Assembly: GCA_964023275.1 (NCBI GenBank)
Contig: OZ029917.1
Location: forward strand, 20,088,488-20,152,487
Source of the DNA: Norana najaformis
Taxonomy: Eukaryota; Annelida; Clitellata; Crassiclitellata; Hormogastridae
Length of the DNA: 64,000 bases
Direction: 5' to 3'
Below are positions 22,435 to 34,151 of this stretch, piece by piece (position 1 is the stretch's first letter; each line of letters begins with the position of its first letter). The notes under the pieces were generated by a model. It made no database searches. It was not told where the DNA came from and saw nothing but the letters and a program-made list of their open reading frames with translations. The position numbers and the translations under genes are program-made.

Positions 22435-23486
22435 GGTAGCTGCGTATATATGGAAATTTATATGTTGTAGGATCATATGGAGCTTAATCAAACAAAGAAA
22501 TTGTCACAAAGAAGAAATTACTCACATGTTAAAAACTTCTGCTTCTACAAACACTTTCCAAGTTTCCATACAAATTTTGTTTTTTGCTGAGCCCTAGTAA
22601 AGAAATTAATATGCATTACTAAATTACGACAGAAAGGCATGAAAATGATGCATTTCAAAATATTGACTGGCATGAGACCTAGACTAACTAGTTTCAGGCC
22701 AAGTTCAAAATTACCTATATGACACACGAGTGCATCAGACACACATTTACAAAGTGCATAAAATATACATCTTTAAAGTTCAGACACAAACCACAAAACT
22801 GCACACAGTCATTTCTGAGCCTAAAACATTTTCAACAATAATGCAAGTGAATTAACTCGAGTTGAAACATTAAGTCTTCAATTTCTCCCTCTTTATACAG
22901 AACAGTTCTTGTTTTCCCCAAAGGACCACTTACATTAGCACAGCGCCAAAATATCTTGCACCTTCTTTCAAATAATTCAAAAAGCCTATCATACATGAAA
23001 ACACCTTTCATAACAATTTCAAAAGTGAAAAGCCCAAGAAATTCTGTTTCATTTCTAAAAATCCAATATAGTGTCTATTATTTTCTTTTACAAAAAAAAT
23101 CAATTATGCATTTCTGTGCATAATTATTTCAGACAGTCAATAAATACTTAATTCAGTGTGCTTTATGAAAAATGAGACTCTAGGAACATCCAAAATGTAA
23201 TAAACACGTCACAGCAATTGTCTCTTTAAATAAGTTTTTGTCTTTAAACATTGTCTGACAGGTTTGTTATTAAGAGATCAGATAAATGTACCTATTCCCA
23301 CCTAAGGTTTCAATTTCCAAAGGTGACTTTCCTTTTGACCTTGCGAGCTAGAGCCAGCCACTTGCCTCAACATCAGACAAAAAGCTTGCTGCAAGGGCAT
23401 TTACAACCTTCCCTATTTGTGCTGTATAGCAAAAACTCATTCATTTACCTTACACGCTAATGCCATTTCAGATTCATTTTATACAC
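22435..23486. other. intergenic, nothing recognised
   Basis: AT-rich. No coding region with splice or family support. Confidence 0.45.
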
Positions 23487-23765
23487 ATACATCATAATCT
23501 CCAGATTTCTTCAGTGTCTAAGTAAGAGCTTGGTCATGGGAACCAGCTTATTCACTGGTGCTTGGTCAAAAACACAGTCAGGCAGATACAGTGAGGTTTG
23601 GTTCCAAGTCCAGATTCAAACGTCAGGCAAGTAGATAGGTTAAGGTGGATGGTATCTGGAATTTGTACAAGGAGAAACACAGGAAGAGGATAATCAGGAA
23701 AGGATGTTTTGAAACATACTGTTTTCAGTTTTGAATAAAAGGCCTGCACAAAAACTGCTTGTAGA
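23487..23765 (-). mobile_element. 3' fragment of family A retrotransposon
   Basis: Degenerate terminal signature ('gatttcttcagtgtc'), 'ggaaccagcttattcac', then remnants of the ORF end down to 'ttttgaataaaaggcctgc', which parallels 'cttgagtgaaagacctgc' in the complete copy. Older than the copies with intact hexamers. Confidence 0.7.
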
Positions 23766-24966
23766 GCAAAGCCGGTAAGCTGGTAGATCCTAATTCATTT
23801 TCAGTACTTGTATTCAGATTGAGTTCAGTTGCACAGGTGCAGTTATTCAAAATTAGTGACAGATCTAACAACAAAAATAAATGCCAAGAGATTATTCATT
23901 CCCACTAAAAGACTATATAAGATCAAATAAAAACGTAAAACTAAACATTTACATTACTCCAACTGGTAAAACCTTCTCAATACAAAACAAAATAATCAGA
24001 TAAAATATCATATACAGGGAGTGCCTGGCTTGTGCTTAACAATATTCCTACTTTCACAGCCTTAAAAGCACTATGCAAATAACTTACATACATGTATACA
24101 CCAGAGACTCCTTATAACATGCTTCTTTATATTACAAATTCTGATTTAAATTTGGTCCTGTTTTAGCAAATAACCTCAACATAACACAACCTCATTATAA
24201 GGCAATTCTGGATATACCTCCCACAAACAATGTTATAACGAGTTTCCAGTTAGTATCATCTCCATCACCCCATGAGTAAAGCACTACCTGCAACATAAGT
24301 ATGACACTGAAGAAGTCTAAAAACCTGTCTGTGTTGCCAAAGTGATAAGTGGACATCAGTCTATGCTACTGTCGCAACCATGGCTTCACATACAAGTTAC
24401 AAATCGATCTTTCCTGTACCGACAACCACTTCATGTCTCTGATTTCAAAATATGACTTTCACACATACTTTTTAATACACAACTTCTTAGATCTGTTAGA
24501 TGGCAATGTTTAACACATCTGAGAGGTTCTTAAATGGTTCTATATAAATATTCCTGCATATACACATATATATTTCACTCAGGTCAAAATCGATGATCAA
24601 AGTCAACCTCTGGCACATCAGCTAACCAAATTCAGGACACAAAATTCCACTAGATCGGACTTGGCTCCAAATAATATCTGTAGAAAAACTAAACATTATT
24701 ACATAACAAGATACAGATGTCCCATTCTCACCATTTCATACAATCCTAACTAGCACTGACATGAGCTACAACTGTAAATTTTATATGCAGCAAACTTTCA
24801 TCGTAAAATCTGTTGGTATGCATTTCAGTTATACACAAGCAGACAACTGCCCTAAAATCAGCACTGGTAAGAAGACAAACAAAACCTAACAGGTTAAGTA
24901 ACACTCATTATTTTCACATAGGAAAACCACAGCTGAGAAATAGTTCATTCCGTTTTGCCTAGCTTC
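23766..24966. other. probable 3' UTR and flank of the CK1 alpha gene
   Basis: AT-rich region directly downstream of the kinase stop codon on the minus strand. No other gene was seen, and the end of the transcript cannot be placed. Confidence 0.4.
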
Positions 24967-25938
24967 TTACATCTTCTGAAACTCTGAAGAGCGACTGGAG
25001 GCAGCTGCAGCTGTCACGGTTCGTTGCTTCAGCATTGTCCAGTCAAACACATAATCATAGTTGTAGTTGAGAGTACGAAACAAGATCCTAAACAGCTGAC
25101 GAAGGTACATATAGTCAGGTGCCTCATCAAATCTCAGGCCACGACAGTAGTTTAGGTACATGACAAATTCTGTCGGATAACCTTTGCAGAGCAGCTCAAC
25201 CGGGGTTGACATTTTTTTCTCACTGATTTTTTCGTATTTCTGCTTCTTAGTAGCTGCTTTGAGACCTTGCCAAGGCAGGCTACCGCGGTTGAAGTACATG
25301 AGAACATGGCCAAGCGACTCCAGATCATCTCGCCTGCTCTGTTCGATGCCCAGGTGAGCATTGATGCTTGCGTACCGAGCTGTTCCCGTCAAGTTCTTGT
25401 CCTCACGATACGGAATGTGCGCTCGAGTACGCGTGTCCCGGTATTTTTTGGCAAGGCCGAAGTCAATGAGATAGACACGGTTGCAGTGTCGGCCTATGCC
25501 CATAACAAAGTTGTCAGGTTTGATGTCCCGGTGGATGAAGTTCTTGTTGTGCACATACTCAATGTCGCCTATCATCTGGTCGGCCAACATTAGAACTGTT
25601 TTCATTGTCAGCCTCCTCGAACAGAAGTTGAACAAGTCCTCCAGGCTAGGCCCCAACAATTCCATTACCATGGCGTTGAAGTCTCGCGCTTGGCCAAACC
25701 AGCGTACATGCGGAATTCCGCTCCCTCCTTGAAGAATTTTATACAGTTTGCTTTCGTAGAGCAACTGTGGGTGCCGAGCTTTGATGGGCTCCAACTTCAC
25801 GGCAACTTCTTCACCAGTGGCAATATTTATGCCCAAGTATATGTCGCCAAAGGATCCACTACCTATCTTCCGAACCAGTCTGTATTGCGCCTTCCCGACT
25901 TCTCCAACAATAAACTCCTGCTTCTGGACACCATCCAT
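24967..25938 (-). CDS. CSNK1A1: casein kinase I alpha, intronless
   Basis: 323 residues in one uninterrupted exon. Gly-rich loop [13 protein letters not shown] (residues 24-36), catalytic Lys48 in [14 protein letters not shown] (136-143, Asp138), DFG (159-161), and the CK1 hallmark stretches [13 protein letters not shown] and [22 protein letters not shown]. It ends with [17 protein letters not shown] and a short Ser/Ala-rich tail. The alpha isoform is recognised from EFIVG near the N terminus, the [11 protein letters not shown] segment and the short tail. Known role: Ser/Thr kinase that primes beta-catenin and acts in Hedgehog and cell-cycle control. All catalytic residues are kept. Absence of introns over the whole kinase domain suggests a retroposed but functional copy. 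Some changes from the usual sequence ([20 protein letters not shown]) suggest paralogue-level divergence. Confidence 0.95.
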   Translation of the reverse strand: MDGVQKQEFIVGEVGKAQYRLVRKIGSGSFGDIYLGINIATGEEVAVKLEPIKARHPQLLYESKLYKILQGGSGIPHVRWFGQARDFNAMVMELLGPSLEDLFNFCSRRLTMKTVLMLADQMIGDIEYVHNKNFIHRDIKPDNFVMGIGRHCNRVYLIDFGLAKKYRDTRTRAHIPYREDKNLTGTARYASINAHLGIEQSRRDDLESLGHVLMYFNRGSLPWQGLKAATKKQKYEKISEKKMSTPVELLCKGYPTEFVMYLNYCRGLRFDEAPDYMYLRQLFRILFRTLNYNYDYVFDWTMLKQRTVTAAAASSRSSEFQKM

Positions 25939-26115
25939 ATTTATGATCTGGTCGACTATTTTGATGTAATTTTAATATGACGAAATAAGTATTCGACTAT
26001 CAACAAGAAAAAAATAATACCAAAGAGAAATTTAAACGTTTCTTCGAGTACTCGTTGTTCCTCACTTGGTTGACAATAATTAATTATAGCTACAGCAATC
26101 ACAACTGAGCGACCA

Positions 26116-26123
26116 TGACGTCA
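26116..26123. promoter_or_regulatory. perfect CRE palindrome TGACGTCA upstream of CK1 alpha
   Basis: It lies 178 bp upstream of the kinase ATG on the minus strand. A full CRE is a CREB/ATF site in other animals; use here is inferred. A second perfect copy lies at 28684-28691 without an adjacent gene. Confidence 0.4.
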
Positions 26124-26969
26124 GACAATCGTCTGGTTCCCTTCATTTAGTAAGTAAGTATGACTGAGTGAAATCATGAACACGCTCTGATGACAAGAGT
26201 CAACTGCATCCATTGCGATGTCTGAGTCTAATCCTCAGATTATTGTTATAATTTTTATAGACGTTGTCAGACGGCGATGTTATAAAGAGCTGGCCATCCG
26301 CCCTCATATGACCGAGCTAAGGAAACTGAAGTGGTTAACATTTCATACCCATGGCTGCTTCAGGGCTAGTTTAAAGGACTTATGTTCCTTTTCTCCTGCT
26401 TTTTCTTCCGTTTCTTCTATTTCTTCTACTTCTTCTTCGATTTTTACCTCTTCGAATTCTTCTTCTATTGTCGTCGAGCTCCCAAGTTGCGAATCGAACT
26501 TTAAATCGTAGATGCACCCGATTCCAAGTTTAACCTTCACTCGAAGAAAACACGGTTTTTATTTTCTCTTTTGTTTAATAATGAACAATTTTTAAATCAC
26601 GACAGTAGGGCTTACATCTATCGCCGACATTAAATTTCTGTGCCTACGATTCTATAAATTGTTATCGTCAGCAATAACCAACGTCATTTTGTAACTCAAT
26701 CAGCTGGCCACAAAACTGACACAGTATTCAATAGTCTTGGGCCACCTACAGCGAATGTCCTTGTTTTGAATCGATGGCTTTCACGTGCAAACTAGGTCGT
26801 AATTCTTGGTAGAACGCAGTTGAGACGTCCCGAAACTATGGCGCAAGCACACAATCTTCCTCCAGGTACTGTGGTGCCAATCCATGCAGGCACTTGTAAA
26901 CCAACGTGGTCAGTTACAACACAATCCCCTCACATGTTGGCAGCCATCGCAGCCTTTGGATTAAATGTG
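26124..26969. other. intergenic, nothing firm
   Basis: It contains a minus-strand acidic open frame (26540-26343) that lacks an ATG. No other gene recognised. Confidence 0.4.
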
Positions 26970-27135
26970 TAGCCTAATCGTAATCGTAGCCTCCAGATTT
27001 CAACAGCGCCAAAAGAAAACAAAGTCGGGAGCATCAGCTTTTTTCACAGTCAAACCAACATCGACAGGCAGGTAAACTATACGGTCAGGTTTGGTTCCAT
27101 ATGAAGATCCAAGGCTCAGACAGGTAACGTACACC
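26970..27135 (-). mobile_element. 3' fragment of family A retrotransposon
   Basis: Two hexamers, then 'gatttcaacagcgcc' and 'ggtttggttccat', as in the other copies. Confidence 0.7.
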
Positions 27136-27194
27136 CACCCGATCAGATTTTTCCAGTCGGATTGGAACGGATTTGATCACAAAGTCAAACATGC

Positions 27195-27735
27195 ACAAAC
27201 TTTAACGAGTTCAGAACTCCTTGGAAAGAGCCATAACAAATACTTCAAAACATGAGCATATAACCTCTGTGCTTAAATCTTTGCATTGGCTTCCTGTTCA
27301 GCAAAGGAATAGTTTTAAATTGGGACTAACAGTTTATAAAACGTTTAATTCTGGCCAACCAGAATATTTAAAATCAGTCCTTATTCCCCAGACTTACTAT
27401 TATTCTGCAAGGTCATCTGATTATCTTTCTCTGATCATACCTTGAACTAGAACTGTTCTCGGTAAGCGTGCTTTCTCGGTTGCTGGACCCAAATTCTGGA
27501 TGTCTCTCCCTGTGTCTGTTCGTTCTGCTCAGTCGCTTCTGTCATTTCGTTCTCGACTTAAAACTTACCTTTATCAAATTGCTTATCCACCGTAGGCTGT
27601 CTCTCTGTCTTGTGGACTGATCTTCTGGATGTTGACTTGATTTTGGCTTGACTTTGGTGAGCCATCGGTTGATGCCTTGTGCATTAGACACCGGCGCATT
27701 AGAAGTTGCTAATTACTATTATTATTATTACTGTT
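27195..27735 (+). mobile_element. 3' part of family B CR1/L2-like retrotransposon
   Basis: Plus-strand translation gives HEHITSVLKSLHWLPVQQR, LTVYKTFNSGQPEYL, then, after one stop, AFSVAGPKFWMSLP, the typical CR1/L2 C terminus. The 3' UTR ends 'ggcgcattagaagttgc' and passes into a long ATT microsatellite. Truncated at the 5' side. Confidence 0.8.
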
Positions 27736-27847
27736 GTTGTTGTTGTTATTATCATCATCATCATCATCATCGTCGTCGTCGTCATTGTTAATATTATTAT
27801 TATTATTAGTAGTAGTAGTAGTAGTAGTAGTATTGTTTTTATTGTTA

Positions 27848-27899
<52 letters not shown>

Positions 27900-27900
27900 G
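27712..27900. repeat. compound trinucleotide microsatellite (ATT, CAT, GTC, TAG units)
   Basis: Long runs of ATT/TTA with internal ATC, GTC and AGT blocks, directly attached to the 3' end of the family B element. It probably expanded from the element's simple-repeat tail. Confidence 0.93.
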
Positions 27901-28319
27901 ATCTCAGAACTCGCACTTAATTTAATATTGTAAATATTAGGCCTATATCAAAATTGTTCGTATATCCTTGCACTTCACATAGGCAAGCCGAAATGGAGCC
28001 GACAGTCCTTTAGGACTTTGTTGACACCCTGGCGGAGAGTGATATATATTATTTTTTTAACCCGAGGTAGGTATAATTCCTCAGGTGGTAAAAAAATTAG
28101 TCCGGAGACAAAAGTGAGCATCTGGAACGGCTACGTCTCATCCGGTTCTGGCAGGGAGAAGGTACTGCGAAAGGCGACGGCGTTGAAGCGTTGAATTATG
28201 ATTGAGAGCCGTTGAAAAAGATAGTTAGTAAGTTATCTCTCGCGTCTCCGGAAATGCGAGAAAGACAACGGCCCAAATCAGAGATAAAGGATAAACCGGT
28301 GTTGTTTATGGGGCCAAGG

Positions 28320-28339
28320 GTTATTATTATTATTATTAT

Positions 28340-28387
<48 letters not shown>

Positions 28388-28461
28388 TAGTAGTAGTAGT
28401 GGTGGGAGTGGTAGTAGTAGTAGTAGTGGTGGTGGTGGTAGTAGTGGTAGTAGTAGTAATA
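28320..28461. repeat. (TTA)n/(TAG)n microsatellite
   Basis: Eight ATT-type units followed by about 40 AGT/GGT units, interrupted by GGTGGGAGT. Open reading frames of poly-Ser or poly-Leu across it are artefacts of the repeat. Confidence 0.93.
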
Positions 28462-28929
28462 GTAGATCGGACCGCATTATTCCTCCTGCTGACAATTTAA
28501 CGCGTAAATGTTTTATTGTTAGGATGTTGTATGAATATTAAGTTTTCTTGTGTTCTTAAATACTTGTAAACCGATGTGCGATTAGCTATTGGTTAATAAA
28601 GAATATACTTACTTACTTACTTATGTGTGTTCGGTCGCATTAAAATAATAAGTTCTTTTTAAATTCTGTGTTCCAGCTGGATTTGACGTCATGAATTTTA
28701 AGATATGACGTAACTTCTGCAGATGATTGTGGCCGTCATTTTGAAAGTCAGCAATTTGCTAATGGGTTTGGTTTCTAGTCGTTAATAAAAACTTACCTGT
28801 TTTAAATCAGTAACAATAATACGTACAGTTTCTTTGTTCGGCTACAACAGAAAGTACAGTTCTGTGTAACAGTAAGTTTAGTCAAAGAAAGCCTAATAAT
28901 TACGATAATGAACATGGATTCCTGTTAAA

Positions 28930-28993
28930 AGTAAATGTACAAGTGTTTCTATAGCGACCGTATGGCCTTAACCCTGCTCATTTTGCAATGAAT
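28930..28993. repeat. dispersed repeat, inverse match to 10305-10372
   Basis: Reverse complement shares 'attcattgcaaaatgagc' and 'atacggtcgctata' with the other copy. Class unknown. Confidence 0.6.
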
Positions 28994-30043
28994 TTATCGG
29001 GTGAGATGATAGGCCTACTGCCAAATGTTTTAACTTTTACGCCGCCTCTAGGCCACCATCGCAAGCTGTAATGGCTTCTGGTCTGCTGGCGGTAATGACA
29101 AATGTATTTCTGTCCCTGACTTGAACGAACCCTTACAATTCAAAATGATCTTACCCGTGTGTCATAATAACCTGCATTGTCAAAAACCTGACGACAGTTA
29201 ACTCATCATCCTCAACATATATATACATGTAGCTGCCAATGTCTGCAGGGTTCTCCTATCTAATTCTTAGTTCTGGAGTGTTTAATTCAAAAATTCAGGA
29301 CAACTTTTTTATGCTTTTATAGTGATTCTTGTAATTAATTATCATGCCACGACACTTTATAAGGATTTTCCGGTCTAGGATAATGCCTACACTTGCTCTT
29401 TCGAACCGTTTGGCCCCTTGAACATTGACCTGCGGTTATCAAACAACCCAGCTGCTGCAGATGTCGTTTTATGAAATCTTATCGTTTTCCTGACGTGTGA
29501 CGTATTCGTGTGACGCTGCGAAATTTCGGAATTCAAACGATATTTACATTTAATTAGCCTACACTTCGAAGAGGAAAATCGAAACAGCCCGTCCGAGCAG
29601 CTAATTCTTGAGGATCGAGTAAATATGTGAAGTAGACAATGCATGCCTGTCGGCCTAAGCAATTAGGCCTATATTACAGTTTGCAACATTTGTCTCCAGA
29701 ATTCAATCCCACGCTGTATGAAAGCGCCATTGTTAAGTAAGTAAGTAATGAAGTAATGCATTTGTTAACACGCCATATGTCCACTGACTGAGCGAGGAAT
29801 CGTAGGTGTGGGTGGGTCACAGAGGTCAGACAACAAAAGCAAGACGATACGAATTGGTCTTAAACCGCTTTACGAATGTGTCTAGCGAGATTTTGTTGTG
29901 AGTAATGTGAAGAGTAGGCCCTAAACAATTTCAGTCATAGGTTTTAGACCTCGTTGTAAACGGCACATTAGCAGTTTAATGCAGTATGCTACTTTATTGT
30001 TGCGTATGTTGGCCTATAATTAGGTCATATTAATTCTTGACAG
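28994..30043. other. intergenic, possible upstream region of the 30.1-kb gene
   Basis: No gene recognised. Contains several TAGGCCTA palindromes and a (AAGT)n stretch at 29735-29750. Confidence 0.4.
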
Positions 30044-30081
30044 GGACTTCCGAGGTTGTCTGCGGTTCCGGTCGGTCCATC

Positions 30082-30381
30082 ATGGGACAGATCATAAAGG
30101 GCGCAAAAAAGCAGCAGAGTAGCGTACAGAGGATTACAATCCAGCTACAGTCGGAGAACGGGGATGTCGAGGTCTTGGAGGTCGACGAAACCGAAGACAA
30201 GAAGGATGCGCAGGTGAAGGAAGTCATCGTCGAAAAGAAAACCGAAATGTTCCACTTGCGACGCGTGTCGATTCTAGACAGAATGAAGAAAGTGCACAAG
30301 GAAGACGATAAGCTGTCCAAGATGGACAAGGTCGCTCGCGACAGACGCAAAGAACTCGAGACGCTGCTAAGAGATGACTGA
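30082..30381 (+). CDS. small charged protein, unrecognised
   Basis: 99 residues beginning MGQIIKGAKKQQ. The chosen ATG is the first true ATG of a frame that opens just after a good splice acceptor (ending 30043), so a 5' UTR exon upstream is likely. The first third is basic, the middle acidic (DVEVLEVDETEDKK), and the C terminus is highly charged and predicted helical (LDRMKKVHKEDDKLSKMDKVARDRRKELETLL), coiled-coil-like. No Cys cluster, signal peptide or membrane segment. GC content and codon use look coding compared with the flanks, and an AATAAA lies 251 bp after the stop. I do not recognise the family; an initiator Met-Gly could allow N-myristoylation, but position 6 is Lys rather than Ser/Thr. 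Confidence 0.55.
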   Translation: MGQIIKGAKKQQSSVQRITIQLQSENGDVEVLEVDETEDKKDAQVKEVIVEKKTEMFHLRRVSILDRMKKVHKEDDKLSKMDKVARDRRKELETLLRDD

Positions 30382-30631
30382 CACATGTACAGAATAATTC
30401 ACGCCCATGGCAACGAGAAAGCGTCTGTTCTGTCCATGGACTGTGGACATAGCGATGACAAATCAAACGCACGACATCTGCCGCCGTGCTAATACAATGT
30501 GGAGTGCACAAGAAAACTTCACACAGTTTTCGACTAAAAGCTCACATTTCAAAGGACGACTGTAACTGGTGTGAATATTGAGACTGATAATTCATACTCG
30601 TACACTATCCGTGCTGTTATTCAATACCCAA

Positions 30632-30637
30632 AATAAA
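30632..30637 (+). promoter_or_regulatory. polyadenylation signal AATAAA
   Basis: Lies 251 bp downstream of the small gene's stop codon. Supports a short mRNA ending near 30655. Confidence 0.5.
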
Positions 30638-31589
30638 ATTTGGACTTTTTCTCATTGACTGCAGACTGTTTGAAAACGCCCGCCATCTGCTTTCAAGGTC
30701 GAGGTATTTCAGTAGTGTGCATGGCATTACTGTAGTTACACTTGCAGCATGAAAAGTAGAAGGTATTACAGGTGCACTGTATGTATGTGATCGAGGACTT
30801 AGGCGAGGACTTAAGAGACGACAGGACCAAAGTGACTCTGTTGCAGACAAGACCAAAAAACGCCTTGCAAGACCAGGGCCAATTAAGAATAACAGGAGTC
30901 GATGAATCCTGAGAGAAAATGTGCTAATAATCTGTATGCCATTTAATTAATTTATGCCTAATTCATTTTTGTTCATTTAAGGAAGCAGACACTCTGTTGT
31001 TTACTTAGAGATTTTGTTCAGTTAGCTGAGCATGAACTCGTGCTGTAGGCCTAGGTCTACGTCTTGAAGTAGGCAGAGACGTCATAGCCAATATAGCCTA
31101 CTGTTACGAAAAATTCAATTAATGCAGCAATGTGGTTGGTTGTATTAAATAATACCACTTTCATTTGGAATTTTCGGTGATTTTGTTTCTTCACATTTGC
31201 ATGGCGTCTTCTTAGAACTTGCATTGTTAGTCGGGCGTTCACGTACAGCGACTCGCGAATGATGACAATTTCGAACGCAGATGAAAGGACAGGACCGTTT
31301 TTCTGGAATACTTCCATTGTGAATATGCAACTTATCAGCACGAAGTCTTCTTGAGCGTAGTCTGGCTGAAAAGTTCCGATCTTCAGAAAAAGGTTGTTCC
31401 AGTTGTAGTGGCGTGATAATGCGCGATAAAGCAAGCGTGATGTGCACGAATAGCCATACGAGAAAGTGGGACCAGTTCCCACGGGTTGCATAGAGGAACG
31501 TTCGCTGACTCCATGATGCACCGCTCTTGGATGATGGGGCCTCACCGCTAGCCGCCCTGAAGATAATCTTGAATGTCTGTCCTTGACCT

Positions 31590-31870
31590 GAACCTAGTGC
31601 ATTCTAAATAGGGGGAAACATGCCAGAACAACGATAGGTTGGCCATAATGAGAACCTCTCAGCTGCAAAAGGACTTTGACTGGTATATTCGGACACCTTG
31701 GCAGGCTGGCGAGGATGGCGTTACAGTAGTCCAAGCGCTTTATGATGAAAGAATGAATTAGGGTCACATGCGTGTCCAACGATAGATTGCGCCGTATGAC
31801 CCTGATCTGACGCAGTTGATAAAAGCAGGATCTGCTTAGGGAGTGACATGGGCCGCCACAGAGAGGAATA
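31590..31870 (-). mobile_element. reverse-transcriptase fragment of a CR1-like element
   Basis: Minus-strand frame reads SRSCFYQLRQIRVIRRNLSL followed by HSFIIKRLDYCNAILASLP, the conserved C-terminal segment of CR1/L2 polymerases. Not in the same subfamily as the 5.1-8.8 kb element. Confidence 0.75.
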
Positions 31871-32304
31871 CACCAAGATTACGGATAACGTGTTCCAGTT
31901 TCGGGAATGCCGTCTCTATCGTATCCTTATCCATCTTTGCTCGTACCTGTCATGAACCCAACCGCGTGAACTGTTTTTCACCGTATTTAGTCTGAGATCT
32001 TGCTTACCAAGAGACTCTCTACCACCACCTACGACGATTACTTTGAATGGACCTCGAGCAAGCCTTTCACTTTCAGTTGCGTCATCATTAGGTAGTGGCA
32101 TTTATTAAAATATAGAAATAATGTATTGAGCTTGGCTAGTCAGAAATCTTTCCGTTGCAAGGCTCCTAGTCATAGAACATCTCCAAGGTGCAACGCTACG
32201 CCTCACTGCATGTCTACAATTTAGAGGCCGTGCTACATGCTCTTTACACATTATGTCTAGAACAATACAGAACTTCTAAAACTTCATATGGTGCCTTTTT
32301 GCAT

Positions 32305-32418
32305 AAAATGTGTATGTATGTAGGCCTATGTATGTAGGCCTATGTATGTAGGCCTATGTATGTAGGCCTATGTATGTAGGCCTATGTATGTATGTATGTA
32401 TGTGTGTATGTATGTATG
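32305..32418. repeat. 14-bp minisatellite TATGTATGTAGGCC passing into (TATG)n
   Basis: About five units of the 14-mer, each carrying the TAGGCCTA palindrome, flanked on the right by a TATG microsatellite. Confidence 0.92.
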
Positions 32419-33204
32419 TTAGTGCCTGCCATCACCAATAAAAAATCAATCAGCCAACCGCGACAATGTAGGTTTGCAGGAATATACGACAGGGCTATAT
32501 AGCCTATAGTATATAGGGCAATATACAGGCCTAGCACATGAAGCGCGTCGTTGACTGTTTATTCGCCACCCGTGAACTGCAGCTATCTGTACAAATAATG
32601 AGCCCACAGCCTTTGTATGCAACAATTGCCTGGGTTATGTATCAGAAAGCCACGCGATGGGTAGACCCTACGCATGACATTGGCCAAATACAGGTAAGCA
32701 CATTGTTCGAAACTTGGCTAGGTCCTTCATGCGGATTGCTACCTGACAAGTTTCGCCTCTGAAGTTTCGGTTGAATTAGTACCACTTCGCGCAGATTCAA
32801 GCTTGGATCAGCAGTCTCTAGGCTGATACACACATAATTCAGTGAAATCGGCTTAGGCCTACTGACAGTTAAGACAAGGCCGGCACATCGACCTAGGCCT
32901 TTTGGACATACATCATATAAACTACAAGAAGATTGGCACAGAGACATAGGCCCTATGCCTTAATGCGATAAGATGCCTCAGTGATTCGCCAGGCCATGAT
33001 TCGCCGGGCCATAGGTGCAACTCTCTAGGCCTGTTATATTGGTAAGTGTATACACAACAATGCACCACTATAGTCTACAGTGAGCCTTAGAGACCAAAAG
33101 GGGAACTTGTTGGAGGCTAATTACACATACTTACTGTAGATCTAAGAATATTTTTCTACAAGAAATGAGAGGCACGAAAACTTAATGAACACCAACGGTG
33201 AGTG
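32419..33204. other. intergenic, nothing recognised
   Basis: Rich in AGGCCT-containing motifs. No gene seen. Confidence 0.4.
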
Positions 33205-33460
33205 ATTATCTAATCTAATCTAAAGACTTCTACAGCGCCGTTATCATAATGCCCAAGGCATCAGTCGATGGTCGCTTCAAGTCAAAATCGCAATCAAAAT
33301 TCATAAAGCGTTGGAGAAGCCGGGTCGAATTCCAAAAGGTCAGAGAAACCAGAAGTCAGGCTACGGCGGGTAAGCACGTTGGAAGAGATGTGTCAGAAAT
33401 TAAGTTTAGACCTGAATGACATTTAAAAAAATGGCAGAGCGAACTTAACTGGGCAGTGAG
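33205..33460 (-). mobile_element. 3' fragment of a family B-like retrotransposon
   Basis: Tail of TAATC pentamers, then 'gacttctacagcgccg', 'cccaaggcatcag' and 'ggtcgaattccaaaagg'. Related to, but distinct from, the 11.6 kb and 27.7 kb copies. Confidence 0.6.
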
Positions 33461-34108
33461 TTCCAAAACTTTAAAAAGTAGAAGGCATTTTAGTCTAAAA
33501 GGCCCTAAAGTATCAACTAAATGGTAACAAGCTTATGACTTACCCAGATTAAGCAACCTCATTGGATAACCTTTCTTACTAGTAGGCCTACTCTGCTCAG
33601 TCGTAGTGATTAGTGAGTATATTAGCCTGTAGTTACTGGATAGGCCCAATATGTATCTGCTGTTCGTCTAAACTTTACATTACACACAAACATAAACACA
33701 CAAACGTTATATGAGAAATCACTGGACTTACCTAAACGGTAAACATTCCAGCTCAAAGTCTTGCTAATGTTCTTCTCCAAAGGTTCCAATCGAATTAATT
33801 ACACCATCCTAGACTTCATTCTCTTAGGACGCCTATAGCACCAAGATTGCTCGCTATTCTTACATGGCTTTGATATTGACACTCGTATTACTTTGGAAAA
33901 TGTGGTAAAAGTTTTAAAAGTCACACAGTTAATAAGTGTGCTACATCATTTTTTAAAATTTCTGCAAAAAGCGAATGCGCCTGCTTTATTAGCACGTCAA
34001 CTTCAATTTCGCTTATAGGCCTATCTGTATTTAATGGATCTCATATAGTTCGTTTAAGTGCTGCAAAATGCATAAATTTTTAATATGATATCAGAAATGT
34101 AGAAAATC

Positions 34109-34151
34109 ACTCTCTCTCTCTCACTCGCTCGCTCGCTCGCTCGCTCACTCG
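34109..34151. repeat. (TC)n/(GCTC)n microsatellite
   Basis: Six TC units followed by seven GCTC-type units. Confidence 0.9.

Noticed and set aside
26343..26540. Glu-rich minus-strand frame ending near a GTATGA donor-like site
   Set aside because: No ATG (starts GTG), low-complexity TTC repeats on the other strand explain the openness, and no partner exon was found.
27706..28541. Poly-Ile/Val, poly-Ser and poly-Leu frames
   Set aside because: Trinucleotide microsatellites, no gene.
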